From an uncultured Pelagibacteraceae bacterium (lineage in GTDB: Bacteria > Pseudomonadota > Alphaproteobacteria > Pelagibacterales > Pelagibacteraceae): DNA of 43,960 bases. Each line of letters starts with the position of its first letter. The first letter of the stretch is position 1. Both the position numbers and the translations under genes were made by a program. Shown one piece after another: positions 7,456 through 16,497 of this stretch. The notes under the pieces were generated by a model. The model did not search any database, had not been told where the DNA came from, and saw only the letters and a list, made by a program, of their open reading frames with translations. The stretch is from positions 1 to 43,960 of the forward strand of contig CACKDD010000007.1 of assembly GCA_902598825.1 (NCBI GenBank). The letters run 5' to 3'.

Positions 7456-9073
7456 TGTTCTCTCTTAAAATATATTTTGAACTAATTATAATGAATAAAG
7501 AAGCGATTAATATTAAAAATAATGAAGGTACTGCAGCAGCCTCTAACAAGTCCTCGGAAGCAGAAATATATGCTGTAGTTGCAAAAGTTTCAAAATTAAA
7601 AGGTCTTAAAATTAACGTAATTGGTAATTCCCTTATTATCTCCAGTGAGACCAAAATAATTATGAATAAAAGAGAATTTCTCAAAAAAGGAATGTGAATA
7701 TTCATAAATGTTTTTCTTTTTGAGTAGCCTAACAAATAAGCACTCTCATCAACCGAAATATTAATTTTTTCATATCCTGACTTTATCCCGTTAAAAGCTA
7801 AAGAATAAAATCTTATGAAATAAACTAATACTAAACCAAGAATAGAACCAATAAAAATTTTTTTAATCGAAGTAAATCCTAAGTATTTTACTATACTGTC
7901 ATCGAACCAAGCAATAAAAGTAATAAATGCTATAGCTAATATAACTCCAGGAATAGCATAACCCGAGATTGATAAGGTTGATAAAGTATTTAAAGTTTTA
8001 TTTTTAGAAACTCTATTTCCATAATTTGAAATTAAAGAAAAAAATATTAAAACTAAACTAGATAATAACACTAGATAAAGGGTGTTTAGTAAAAGGTTTG
8101 TAATTTGCATATCAAATAAATTTTCTGGAAATTTTATTGTCCAATACAACATCTGACTTAATGGGAATAAAAAACTTAAAAAGAATATAGAGAAACAAAA
8201 GGTAAATGCTAAAAAAGATCTACTACCATAAAGTTTGATTTTTTCTTTTTGCTTAAGTCCACCTCTGGTATTGAAATGATATTTTGCCTTTTTTCTGGAT
8301 AGATTCTCTATGATAAATAATGAAAATATGAACAAAAGCAAAAAGGATGATATTCTATTCGCAAAAGCTAAATCATCAAAAGTTATCCATGAATTATAGA
8401 TACCAGTTGTAAGAGTATTTATTGAAAAAAAATCTACTGCTCCAAATTCTGCCAAAGTTTCCATTGCCACAAGAGATAATCCTGCAACAATTGCTGGTCG
8501 TGCGGCTGGTAATATAATTTTATAGAAAGATTTAAATTTTGAAAAACCAAGATTTTTACCTAGATCAATTAAGTTTTGAGATTGGTATAAAAAGGATGCT
8601 CTAGCTAATATATATACATATGCATATAAAGAGAAGCTAATTGATAATATTGCTCCAAACATACCATCAAACTTTGGAATATTATTATTATAATTTCCAT
8701 CCCCAAATAAATTTTTAAGGATTGTAAAGGCTGTACCATAATTCTCAAAAAAAGCTGTCAAAGAATAAGCATAGATGTAAGGAGGCACTGCAAAAGATAA
8801 GATAAGAGCCCATTTAAAAAAATTACTTAATGGAAATTCAAAAAATGATACTAAATATGCTGATCCAGTGCCAATTAAGAATGTAAAAATCAATACACAA
8901 AATAGTAAAACAAAAGAATTGGAAATATACTCAAATAGGAAAGTATCTTTTAAAATTTGATAATAATTAGATGTATCTTCAAAAAAGCTCGTGAATACAG
9001 TTAAAATTGGAATAGATACAAATATAGAAATTAGTAGTGAAGATAAAAACCAAACATTAAAATTTCTAAACAT
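7448..9073 (-). CDS. fbpB: Ferric iron ABC transporter permease, fused two-domain (FbpB/FutB-like)
   Basis: A 541-residue inner-membrane protein with about twelve hydrophobic segments and two permease domains in tandem. Each half carries an EAA-type loop: DLGKNLGFSKFKSFYKIILPAARP in the first half and DESAYLLGYSKRKTFMNIHIPFLR in the second. This two-in-one layout is characteristic of FbpB/SfuB/FutB permeases for Fe(III). The start is preceded by a 76-base gap holding a strong hairpin. The fit with the neighbouring ATPase (8-base overlap) and binding protein supports a complete importer. Confidence 0.87.
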   Translation of the reverse strand: MFRNFNVWFLSSLLISIFVSIPILTVFTSFFEDTSNYYQILKDTFLFEYISNSFVLLFCVLIFTFLIGTGSAYLVSFFEFPLSNFFKWALILSFAVPPYIYAYSLTAFFENYGTAFTILKNLFGDGNYNNNIPKFDGMFGAILSISFSLYAYVYILARASFLYQSQNLIDLGKNLGFSKFKSFYKIILPAARPAIVAGLSLVAMETLAEFGAVDFFSINTLTTGIYNSWITFDDLAFANRISSFLLLFIFSLFIIENLSRKKAKYHFNTRGGLKQKEKIKLYGSRSFLAFTFCFSIFFLSFLFPLSQMLYWTIKFPENLFDMQITNLLLNTLYLVLLSSLVLIFFSLISNYGNRVSKNKTLNTLSTLSISGYAIPGVILAIAFITFIAWFDDSIVKYLGFTSIKKIFIGSILGLVLVYFIRFYSLAFNGIKSGYEKINISVDESAYLLGYSKRKTFMNIHIPFLRNSLLFIIILVSLEIIRELPITLILRPFNFETFATTAYISASEDLLEAAAVPSLFLILIASLFIIISSKYILRENNE

Positions 9074-9103
9074 ATTTGATATATATTAATGTATGATTTG
9101 TAT

Positions 9104-9137
9104 GTGTCCACTACAAATCCCCATTTGCAATGGACAC
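9104..9137 (-). terminator. Intercistronic hairpin upstream of the iron permease gene
   Basis: On the transcribed (minus) strand the arms GTGTCCATTGCAAAT and ATTTGTAGTGGACAC flank a GGGG loop. All 15 positions pair, two of them as G-U wobbles, and those wobbles are allowed only in the minus-strand RNA, which argues for RNA function. There is no T-run after the stem. It sits after the binding-protein and small-protein genes and before the permease, like the hairpin in the proX-proV spacer. Confidence 0.75.
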
Positions 9138-9149
9138 AAGAAAGAAAAA

Positions 9150-9320
9150 TTAAAAATTAAACACTTTAAGGAGATGCGGAACTTCCTTAGATTCAATTTC
9201 TTCTAGTTTTCTTTTATTTAGTCTCTTATTGATTTTTTCACACTCCTGTTTACATGGGGAACATGCACTGGAAGACTTATTTAAATCAATATCAGACATA
9301 AATTTTTTTTCTTCTTTCAT
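9150..9320 (-). CDS. Small cysteine-containing protein of the iron-uptake operon
   Basis: A 56-residue frame starting at ATG 9320, eight bases beyond the end of the iron-binding-protein gene. The centre carries C20-S-P-C23-K-Q-E-C27, followed by a highly charged helix rich in Lys and Glu (residues 24-46). No signal peptide or membrane segment is seen. Its place between the binding protein and the permease of an iron importer, upstream of the operon hairpin, and the CxxCxxxC cluster suggest a cytoplasmic metal- or Fe-S-binding helper, but I know no characterised family for it. It was found by reading the gap, and its short length leaves some doubt that it is expressed. Confidence 0.55.
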   Translation of the reverse strand: MKEEKKFMSDIDLNKSSSACSPCKQECEKINKRLNKRKLEEIESKEVPHLLKVFNF

Positions 9321-9327
9321 TATTTGC

Positions 9328-10356
9328 TTATTTCCAACCAGCAGCTGTCATTACTTCTAATGCGGCAGCTTGATTTTTTCCATAAGAAGCTAGTTTAGTT
9401 TTCATATCTTGTTGAAAATCTAATCCTAAGTTATTTACTACTAATGGACTTGGTGAAACACCATCAATCATTGGAAACTCAAATGTATTGTTAGTAAAGT
9501 GCTCTTGAGATTGTGGAGTTAATAAAAACTCTACAAGTTTAACAGCATTATCTTTATTAGGTGCTCCTTTTACTAAGGCTGCACAACTAACATTCATGTG
9601 TGTTCCTCTACCATTTTGATTAGGAAAGAAAGCTTTTACTTTTTTAGCTGCTTCCTGTTGTTCAGCACCTTTTTTACCAGACAACATTAGAGCTAAATAA
9701 TAAGTGTTAGCTACTGCAATATCAGCTTCTCCTGCTGCTACTGCCATGATCTGAGCTCTATCATTTCCTTTAGAGTCTCTAGCCATGTTTGCAACAACTC
9801 CTTTTGCCCATTCAGCTGTAGCTTTTTTTCCATTATTTTCAATTAATGAAGCTACAAGAGATTTGTTATATATGTTGCTAGATTTTCTTATTACTAATCT
9901 TCCTTTCCATTTAGGATCAGCTAGACCTTCATAAGACATTCCAGATAATTCAGCACCAGTAACTCTTTCAGGTGAATAATAAATTATTCTAGCTCTTTTT
10001 GCTATTCCAACCCATTTACTTGTTCTAAAGCTTTTTGGAACAGCAGCTTTTATTGCAGCAGATGTTAAGCCACCTTGAAGATGACCTTTTGCATCCATAG
10101 CACCACATCTTCCAGCATCAGCAGTAATATAAAGATCTGCGGATGAGTCTGCGCCCTCTTCAATTATTCTTTTTTCTAAAGCACCTGATTTTCCATTTAT
10201 AAGATTGACCTTAATTCCGGTCATACTTGTGAACTTTGAATAAAGCTCAGCGTCTGCTTTATAATGTCTTGCGTTAAAAACATTAACTTCATTTGCAACC
10301 GCTAAAGTTGACAAAACTAAAGATGTAATTATTACAAAAATTGATAATTTTCTCAT
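9328..10356 (-). CDS. Ferric iron ABC transporter substrate-binding protein (FutA/FbpA/IdiA-like)
   Basis: A 342-residue periplasmic protein with a signal peptide (about residues 1-21, ending LAVANE). The mature start VNVFNARHYKADAELYSKF and the later NTYYLALML supply tyrosines of the kind that bind Fe(III) in FutA/FbpA proteins; ADLYITADAGRC is another typical segment. It begins after a good ribosome-binding site (GAGGAG, 5 bases before ATG) and a 117-base leader containing a perfect Fur box, so iron-responsive control is likely. The operon order is binding protein, small Cys protein, hairpin, permease, ATPase. Confidence 0.9.
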   Translation of the reverse strand: MRKLSIFVIITSLVLSTLAVANEVNVFNARHYKADAELYSKFTSMTGIKVNLINGKSGALEKRIIEEGADSSADLYITADAGRCGAMDAKGHLQGGLTSAAIKAAVPKSFRTSKWVGIAKRARIIYYSPERVTGAELSGMSYEGLADPKWKGRLVIRKSSNIYNKSLVASLIENNGKKATAEWAKGVVANMARDSKGNDRAQIMAVAAGEADIAVANTYYLALMLSGKKGAEQQEAAKKVKAFFPNQNGRGTHMNVSCAALVKGAPNKDNAVKLVEFLLTPQSQEHFTNNTFEFPMIDGVSPSPLVVNNLGLDFQQDMKTKLASYGKNQAAALEVMTAAGWK

Positions 10357-10403
10357 TTATCTCCTCGATTAAATTGTTGTTTGAGAATGCTAATTATTCG
10401 CAA

Positions 10404-10418
10404 TGATAATGATTATCA
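10404..10418 (-). promoter_or_regulatory. Fur box, perfect 7-1-7 inverted repeat
   Basis: TGATAAT-G-ATTATCA is an exact match to the 7-1-7 Fur recognition pattern and a perfect palindrome around its centre. It is 48 bases upstream of the iron-binding-protein start. On the minus strand a TTGATA that could serve as a -35 element overlaps the box, with TAATTA 17 bases further, so bound repressor would block the promoter. In alphaproteobacteria the regulator could be Fur/Mur or another Fur-family member. Confidence 0.85.
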
Positions 10419-10473
10419 ATCGCAATATTGTCGCAGATACAACTTACAAGAAATATTGGGATATTGTTAATAT

Positions 10474-11364
10474 TTATGATTTCCAATCACCAATTTTACT
10501 GAATAAAAAATTTCTAAAAGCTTGAACTCTAGCAGTATTTTTTAAGGATTGAGGATAAACGAAATGAGCCTCGGTAATTGGTCCTTCTGATTTGGGTAAT
10601 ACTTTAATCACATTGTTTGAATTTGTAACTAAATATTCAGGTAATGCCGCAAGTCCTACTCCAGACTCGACTGCTAAAAGAAGTCCCATCACACTATTAA
10701 CTTTCATAATAGATTTCCTTTTTTTACCGTCATGCATACCAAGTTTTAAGGCCCAATCTGGATTATAAACTGGAGATGGAGCGCCTTTTCCAAACGAGAT
10801 GAATTTATGTTTGTTTAAATCAGCTATTGTTTTGGGCATTCCGTATTTTTCTAAATATTTATTAGAACCATATATAAAGTACTTAATATCAACGAGTTTT
10901 TTTTGAATATAATTAAGCTGTTTTGGTCTTCTCATAAAAATACCTATGTCTGCCTGACGGGTGCTTAAATCAAGCTCTTTATCATCAAAAACTAAGTCAA
11001 TTTCTATTTCTGGATTTAAACTCATAAATTCCTGGATTCTTGGAGTAAGCCAGTGAGTTCCAAAACTTCTAACTGTTGTAATGGTTAATTTTCCAGTTGG
11101 TTTATTCTTTTGGTCTCCTAATGAAGTTTCTACCTCTTTTAACTTACTTATAACCTCATGAGCTGTTTTAAATACATATTCACCATTTTCAGTTAAAGTT
11201 AAACCTCTCGCATGTCTCTCAAATAACTGAACCTTTAAATCCTGCTCTAGAGATTGAATTTGTCTACTGATGGCTGATTGACTAAGATTTAAATTTACTG
11301 TGGCATTAGTGAAACTGCCTGCCTCAGCTACTGCGTGAAATATTTTTAATTTATCCCAATCCAT
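10474..11364 (-). CDS. LysR family transcriptional regulator
   Basis: A 296-residue regulator. The N-terminal winged helix-turn-helix spans about residues 2-60, with the LysR signature FTNATVNLNLSQSAISRQIQ and LEQDLKVQLFERHARGLTLT. The remainder is a periplasmic-binding-protein-like effector domain (TVRSFGTHWLTPRIQEF; DIGIFMRRP; GLAALPEYL). It overlaps the stop of the AcuI-like reductase gene by one base (TAATG), so it is translated with that gene and most simply regulates it, itself or neighbours. The inducer is unknown; an organic acid or CoA-pathway intermediate would fit, as inference. Confidence 0.88.
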   Translation of the reverse strand: MDWDKLKIFHAVAEAGSFTNATVNLNLSQSAISRQIQSLEQDLKVQLFERHARGLTLTENGEYVFKTAHEVISKLKEVETSLGDQKNKPTGKLTITTVRSFGTHWLTPRIQEFMSLNPEIEIDLVFDDKELDLSTRQADIGIFMRRPKQLNYIQKKLVDIKYFIYGSNKYLEKYGMPKTIADLNKHKFISFGKGAPSPVYNPDWALKLGMHDGKKRKSIMKVNSVMGLLLAVESGVGLAALPEYLVTNSNNVIKVLPKSEGPITEAHFVYPQSLKNTARVQAFRNFLFSKIGDWKS

Positions 11365-12365
11365 TATTTATTAAGGTCAACCAAAACTCTTCCTGAAATT
11401 TCACCTTTTAATATTTTAGGGTAAGTCTCAATTAACTCTTCCAGGCTAACTGTTTGAATAGATTTTTCTAGTAAGTCAAAATCAATTAAATTTGCAGCTT
11501 CACTCCAAATAAATTCTCTTCTTTTTATACTACAATTTGCAGAGTCCATTCCCCAAAGTTTAATTCCTCTAAGCATAAATGGGATAACACTTGTATTAAG
11601 TTCATTAGTATTTGCATTTCCACAAACTGCTATAATTCCATTTGGATTAGTTTGAACTATTGCATTAGCTAATATCTTTCCTCCAACAGTATCCACAACA
11701 CCATCCCACAAACCTTTATCGATAAGTCTTGGATCTTTGTCAAATTCAGCTCGATTAACAACAGTTTTAGCACCTAAAGATTTTAATAAATCTGCTTTAG
11801 AATCTTTTCCTGTAACTGCAGTAACGTTGTATCCCATTTTATTTAATGCGATCACTGCAACACTTCCGACACCACCTGTTGCTCCAGTTACTAAAACATT
11901 ATTTACTTTTTCCCCAAGTAATATTTCTTCTCTTGCTTTAATTGCAAAAGCACTCATTAATGAAGTAAAGCCAGCAGTACCAAGTATCATTGCTTGTTTG
12001 CTAGTTAAATTTTTTGGTTTTTTAACTAAAAAATCTCCATTAACTTTTGCAACTTGAGAATACCCACCATAAAAAATTTCACCTACTCTAAATCCTGTTA
12101 AGATTACTTCATCACCTTCTTTAAAATTTGAATTTTCACTTTCTAAAACTGTTCCTGAGAAATCAATACCTGGAATATGAGGAAACTCTTTGACTAATCT
12201 TCCACCATTTTTTAAGATCATCCCATCTTTAAAATTAAGATCAGAATAATCTACTTTAATAGTAACATCCCCGTGCTTTAAAAAACTTTTATCTATTGAT
12301 TTTACCTCACGGGTAAACTCTTCGCCTTTTTGATCTAAAATTAATGCTTTAAATTGAGCAGACAC
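11364..12365 (-). CDS. acuI: NADPH-dependent acrylyl-CoA reductase / YhdH-family quinone oxidoreductase
   Basis: A 333-residue zinc-free medium-chain reductase. The YhdH/AcuI branch shows in DYSDLNFKDGMIL, FPHIPGIDFSGTV and the cofactor loop VTGATGGVGSVAVIAL; the segment LWGMDSANCSIKRRE is also characteristic of this branch. AcuI reduces acryloyl-CoA to propionyl-CoA, detoxifying acrylate released by DMSP lyases, a setting common in SAR11. Generic YhdH proteins look similar, so the substrate is inferred. It lies one base after folE and overlaps the LysR gene by one base. Confidence 0.75.
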   Translation of the reverse strand: MSAQFKALILDQKGEEFTREVKSIDKSFLKHGDVTIKVDYSDLNFKDGMILKNGGRLVKEFPHIPGIDFSGTVLESENSNFKEGDEVILTGFRVGEIFYGGYSQVAKVNGDFLVKKPKNLTSKQAMILGTAGFTSLMSAFAIKAREEILLGEKVNNVLVTGATGGVGSVAVIALNKMGYNVTAVTGKDSKADLLKSLGAKTVVNRAEFDKDPRLIDKGLWDGVVDTVGGKILANAIVQTNPNGIIAVCGNANTNELNTSVIPFMLRGIKLWGMDSANCSIKRREFIWSEAANLIDFDLLEKSIQTVSLEELIETYPKILKGEISGRVLVDLNK

Positions 12366-12366
12366 T

Positions 12367-12981
12367 TTAATCTTTTGTTATGCTGATAAATCTTAGGTAT
12401 CTGTTTTGATAACTAAGGTCTTCTTTAAATTGACCTAAGTAATAGTTTGTTACTGTTGTAGCTTGCTCTTTTTTAATACCTCTCATAGTCATACACTGAT
12501 GAGTGGAATCTATTGTTACAGCTACACCTTTTGCATCTAAAGATTCCATAAGGGTATTCGCAATTTGCATAGTTAATCTTTCCTGGGTTTGCAATCTTTT
12601 TGAAAATACTTCAACAACTCTTGCTAATTTACTTAACCCAACTACTCTTTCTTTTGGAATGTAAGCTACATGAGCTTTTCCAATAATAGGAGCCATATGA
12701 TGCTCACAATGACTTTGCACTGAAATATTTTTTTGAACAACCATATCGTCATAACCATCGACGTCACCAAAAGTTTTATCTAAAATTTGAGTTGGATCTT
12801 CTTTGTAGCCTTTAAAATATTCTTTAAATGCTTTTACAACTCTTTTAGGGGTTTCTAATAATCCTTCTCTGTTAGGATCTTCACCCATCCAAGACAATAT
12901 TGTCTTAAATGCTTCTTCAGCTTCTTTATCTGAAACTTTTTTTGAATTTTCGTTATTATCTATATCTTTAACTAATTTCAT
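12367..12981 (-). CDS. folE: GTP cyclohydrolase I
   Basis: A 204-residue enzyme converting GTP to dihydroneopterin triphosphate, the first step of tetrahydrofolate synthesis. Zinc ligands and catalytic residues are visible: C92-E-H94-H95 in QSHCEHHMAPI and C163 in HQCMTMRG. The GLSKLARVVEVFSKRLQTQERLT helix is intact and the length matches bacterial FolE. Folate supply is thematically linked to the many THF-dependent demethylation genes in this window. It is divergent from hisI across a 76-base AT-rich gap that should contain both promoters. Confidence 0.95.
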   Translation of the reverse strand: MKLVKDIDNNENSKKVSDKEAEEAFKTILSWMGEDPNREGLLETPKRVVKAFKEYFKGYKEDPTQILDKTFGDVDGYDDMVVQKNISVQSHCEHHMAPIIGKAHVAYIPKERVVGLSKLARVVEVFSKRLQTQERLTMQIANTLMESLDAKGVAVTIDSTHQCMTMRGIKKEQATTVTNYYLGQFKEDLSYQNRYLRFISITKD

Positions 12982-13057
12982 GGAGAGTTTTATACCTATA
13001 AATGCGCATTTTTAAAATATTTAATATATCTATATATGTGCTACATAATTACCATTT

Positions 13058-13525
13058 ATGTTCAAAAAAAGAGAAAATGTACTTGAAATCGAGGAAGGGA
13101 ATCTCCTTTCTCCAAAATTTGATAATGATGGGCTTATTCCAGTCATTACGATGTGCGCTAAAACAAAAGAAATTTTAATGCATGGATACATGAATGTTGA
13201 AGCTTTAAAAAAAACAATTGAAACAAAGGAAGCTCATTATTTTAGTAGATCAAGAAATGCGCTATGGCATAAAGGTAAAACAAGTGGCTTTACGCAAAAA
13301 GTAACTGAAATTAGAATTGATGATGATCAAGACTCGATATGGTTAACCGTTGATATAGGAGAAGGATCAAGTTGCCATGTAGGTTATCGATCTTGTTTTT
13401 ATAGATCTATCCCTTTAGGACCAATAGATAATGGTAGAGAAGTAGAAATGAAATTTACTGAAAAAGAAAAAAAATTTGATCCAGAAAAAGTTTATAAAGG
13501 TCAACCTAATCCTACAAAAATATAA
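13058..13525 (+). CDS. hisI: Phosphoribosyl-AMP cyclohydrolase
   Basis: A 155-residue stand-alone HisI, catalysing the third step of histidine synthesis (ring opening of phosphoribosyl-AMP). Family motifs: VTMCAKTKEILMHGYMN-like opening (here VITMCAKTKEILMHGYMN), HYFSRSRNALWHKGKTSG and GSSCHVGYRSCFY with the zinc-binding cysteines. There is no fused HisE domain, as in other alphaproteobacteria. The next gene starts immediately after its stop codon, indicating cotranscription. Confidence 0.93.
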   Translation: MFKKRENVLEIEEGNLLSPKFDNDGLIPVITMCAKTKEILMHGYMNVEALKKTIETKEAHYFSRSRNALWHKGKTSGFTQKVTEIRIDDDQDSIWLTVDIGEGSSCHVGYRSCFYRSIPLGPIDNGREVEMKFTEKEKKFDPEKVYKGQPNPTKI

Positions 13526-13900
13526 ATGAACAAAAACCAAAAAAATGTTCTAGGTGAAAGTCTAGAAGAGTGTTCTTTAGACCCTTTAACTGGATGGTAT
13601 AGAGATGGTTGCTGTAACACAGATGAGAATGACCATGGTTTACATACTGTATGTGCAAAAGTAACTACTGAATTTTTAGAATGGTGTAAAGAAGCTGGTA
13701 ATGATTTAATTACACCTCATCCAGAATTTGGGTTTCCAGGGCTTAAAGATGGAGATGGCTGGTGTGTTTGTGCTTCTTGGTATGCAAGAGCGGTAGAAGC
13801 AGGAAAAGGATGTCCAATTTTTTTAAAAAGAACACATGAAAATACTTTAAAAATTTTGCCTATTGAAACTTTAAAAAAATTTGCAATAGACCTTTCTTAG
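13526..13900 (+). CDS. DUF2237 family protein
   Basis: A 124-residue protein recognisable as DUF2237 from the order LTGWYRDGCCNT, DHGLHTVCAKVTTEFLEW, GNDLITPHPEFGFPGLKDGDGWCVCASWY. Function is unknown. Several conserved cysteines (the CC pair and CVC) and a His hint at metal binding or redox chemistry, but nothing more can be said. It follows hisI with no spacer. Its TAG stop abuts the stop of the convergent ETF-QO gene, the two forming TAGCTA with zero intergenic bases. Confidence 0.85.
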   Translation: MNKNQKNVLGESLEECSLDPLTGWYRDGCCNTDENDHGLHTVCAKVTTEFLEWCKEAGNDLITPHPEFGFPGLKDGDGWCVCASWYARAVEAGKGCPIFLKRTHENTLKILPIETLKKFAIDLS

Positions 13901-15520
13901 CTACATATTTCCATATTTTGGACCACCACCACCTTCTGGCGTAACCCAATTAATATTTTGAGAAGGCTCTTTAATATCGCAAGTTTTACAATGAATACAA
14001 TTCTGCGCATTGATTACAAATTTATTTACTTCATTCTCTTTCTGAATTTCATATACACCTGCTGGACAATATCTTTGTGCTGGTTCATCAAATTTTTCTA
14101 AAGTATAGCTAATTGGTAAATTTGGATCTTTTAATTGTAAATGTACAGGTTGATTATCTGAATGATTAGTTCCTGTTAAATAAACTGAACTTGTCTTATC
14201 AAAAGTAATTACATTATCTGGCTTTGGATAATCAATTTTTGGCATTTCATTTGCAGGCTTTAAAGTTTCGTGATCTGCATGTTTGTGCTTAAGAGTAAAT
14301 GGTAATTTACCTCTAAATAATATTTGGTCTATTCCTGTGAAAATAATACCTAATATTAATCCCCAACTAAAACTCGGCTTTACATTCCTAGCTTTATATA
14401 ATTCTTCATGTAACCAACTATTTTTAAATTTTTCTTCAAAGATTGATAAATCTTTTTTATCATTTATATGTTCATGAATTGCTTCTGCTGCAATAATTCC
14501 ACTTTTCATTGCAGTATGTGATCCCTTAATTTTTGGCATATTCAATGTTCCAGCGTCACATCCGACTAATAGTGCCCCTGGCATAAACATTTTAGGTAAA
14601 CTTTGAAATCCTCCCTCAATTAAAGCTCTAGCTCCGTAAGAAATTCTTTTTCCACCTTCAATAATCTTTTTAATTACAGGATGAGTTTTAAATCTTTGAA
14701 ATTCATCAAACGGAGATAAATGTGGATTTTTATAATCCAAACCAATGACATATCCTAAAAAAACCTGCTTATTTTCAGCATGATAGATAAAACTTCCACC
14801 ATATGTATTTTTATCTAGCGGCCATCCAGCAGTGTGCATTACCATTCCTTCTTCGTGATTTTTCTCATCTATTTCCCAAATTTCTTTAAAACCAATGCCA
14901 TATTGTTGAGGATCTTTGCCTTTATCTAGTTCAAAATTTTTAATTAACTGTTTTCCCAAATGACCTCTACAACCTTCAGCAAAGACTGTTACTTTACCTA
15001 AAAGTTCAATACCTGGTTCAAAACTATCTTTTTTATTTCCTTCTTTATCTATACCCATGTCTTGGGTTGCTACTCCTTTAACAGAGCCATCCTCATTATA
15101 TAAAATTTCACTAGCTGGGAACCCTGGAAAAATCTCAACACCTAATGCTTCAGCTTGTTCAGCAAGCCATCTGCATAAGTTTGCAAGACTGATGATATAA
15201 TTTTTATGATTTTGTTGAACTGAGGGTAAAAGCCATGTTGGCCAGCTTAATGATTTTGTTTTTCCTAAAAATAAAAATTTTTCTTTACTAACTTTAGTTT
15301 TAATAGGCGGGTTTAATTCTTTCCAAGTAGGAATTAATTCATCTAATGCTCTAGTCTCAAAAACATTTCCACTTAAAATATGCGCACCTATTTCTGATGC
15401 TTTTTCTAATAAACAAACATTTAAATTTGAATCAAGCTGTTTAAGTTTAATAGCTGTTGATAGACCTGATGGTCCACCACCTATTATTACAACATCATAT
15501 TCCATCGTCTCTCTGGACAT
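13901..15520 (-). CDS. Electron transfer flavoprotein-ubiquinone oxidoreductase
   Basis: A 539-residue membrane-associated flavoprotein passing electrons from reduced ETF to ubiquinone. The N-terminal FAD motif is DVVIIGGGPSGLSTAIKL, the central part contains the quinone-binding region (GARALIEGGFQSLPKM) and the C-terminus a 4Fe-4S domain with Cys in YCPAGVYE and NCIHCKTCDIKEP. Length matches the family. It lies 23 bases downstream of etfA on the same strand, completing a dehydrogenase-EtfBA-ETF-QO unit. No features are missing. Confidence 0.95.
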   Translation of the reverse strand: MSRETMEYDVVIIGGGPSGLSTAIKLKQLDSNLNVCLLEKASEIGAHILSGNVFETRALDELIPTWKELNPPIKTKVSKEKFLFLGKTKSLSWPTWLLPSVQQNHKNYIISLANLCRWLAEQAEALGVEIFPGFPASEILYNEDGSVKGVATQDMGIDKEGNKKDSFEPGIELLGKVTVFAEGCRGHLGKQLIKNFELDKGKDPQQYGIGFKEIWEIDEKNHEEGMVMHTAGWPLDKNTYGGSFIYHAENKQVFLGYVIGLDYKNPHLSPFDEFQRFKTHPVIKKIIEGGKRISYGARALIEGGFQSLPKMFMPGALLVGCDAGTLNMPKIKGSHTAMKSGIIAAEAIHEHINDKKDLSIFEEKFKNSWLHEELYKARNVKPSFSWGLILGIIFTGIDQILFRGKLPFTLKHKHADHETLKPANEMPKIDYPKPDNVITFDKTSSVYLTGTNHSDNQPVHLQLKDPNLPISYTLEKFDEPAQRYCPAGVYEIQKENEVNKFVINAQNCIHCKTCDIKEPSQNINWVTPEGGGGPKYGNM

Positions 15521-15543
15521 AGTCTAATTTTTTACAGATTATA

Positions 15544-16497
15544 TTATTTTTGTATAGTGTTTAATTTGTTCAATTCCTCTAAGAATTGAGGAAGTGCTTC
15601 AAAAAGATCAGCTTCAAGACCATAATCAGCAACACTAAATATTGGCGCTTCACCATCTTTGTTAATTGCAACTATTACTTTACTTTCTTTCATACCAGCT
15701 AAATGTTGAATAGCTCCAGATATACCTACTGCAATATATAAATCTGGCACTACAACTTTACCTGTTTGTCCAACTTGATGATCGTTACTTATATAACCTG
15801 CATCAACAGCTGCTCTAGATGCACCAATTGCTGCATTTAATTTGTCAGCTAGTGAAGTAATTAATTTAAAATTATCACCACTCTGCATTCCTCTGCCACC
15901 AGAAACAACTACTCTAGCCGTTCCAAGTTCAGGTCTATCAGATTTAATTTCTTCTCTTTTTATAAATTTTGTTTGTACAAATTCCTCACCTGCTTCTGCT
16001 TTTTCAATAGGTGCAGATCCCCCAGAACTTTCACAAGGATCAAATGAAGTAGGTCTTATTGTTACACATTTTTTGTTGTCTTTACTTTTTACAGTAGCAA
16101 AAGCATTGCCAGCATAAATTGGTCTTAAAAAAGTATCATTAGACACAACTTTTGTAATATCACTAATTTGAGAAGTATCTAAAGCTGCAGCAATTCTTGG
16201 CATTAAATTTTTACCAAAAGTATTTGCGGAAGAAATAATGTGTGAATAATTCTCTGATAATTTGACAATTACTGGGGCAAAATTTTCAGCAACAAAATTT
16301 TCATAGTGAGGAGCTTCAACTTGAATAACTTTTTTTATTAATTCTAATTCTGAAAGTGCTTTAGCTGCTTCTCCACATTCATGACCTATAATTACCGCAT
16401 GAACATCGGTATCTATTTGAGAAGCTGCTGTTGCAGCATTAAGAGTAAAAGGTCTAAGTTCTTTGTTATTATGTTCTGCTATTAATAAAACTGACAT
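15544..16497 (-). CDS. etfA: Electron transfer flavoprotein alpha subunit
   Basis: A 317-residue ETF alpha chain. The C-terminal FAD domain carries VVSGGRGMQSGDNFKL, LADKLNAAIGASRAAVDAG and the signature VVPDLYIAVGISGAIQHLAGM followed by ESKVIVAINKDGEAPIF, all standard for EtfA. It partners EtfB, encoded immediately upstream with no spacer (TAA then ATG), and accepts electrons from flavin dehydrogenases. The upstream dimethylglycine dehydrogenase is the obvious donor here, though ETF normally serves several enzymes. Confidence 0.96.
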   Translation of the reverse strand: MSVLLIAEHNNKELRPFTLNAATAASQIDTDVHAVIIGHECGEAAKALSELELIKKVIQVEAPHYENFVAENFAPVIVKLSENYSHIISSANTFGKNLMPRIAAALDTSQISDITKVVSNDTFLRPIYAGNAFATVKSKDNKKCVTIRPTSFDPCESSGGSAPIEKAEAGEEFVQTKFIKREEIKSDRPELGTARVVVSGGRGMQSGDNFKLITSLADKLNAAIGASRAAVDAGYISNDHQVGQTGKVVVPDLYIAVGISGAIQHLAGMKESKVIVAINKDGEAPIFSVADYGLEADLFEALPQFLEELNKLNTIQK

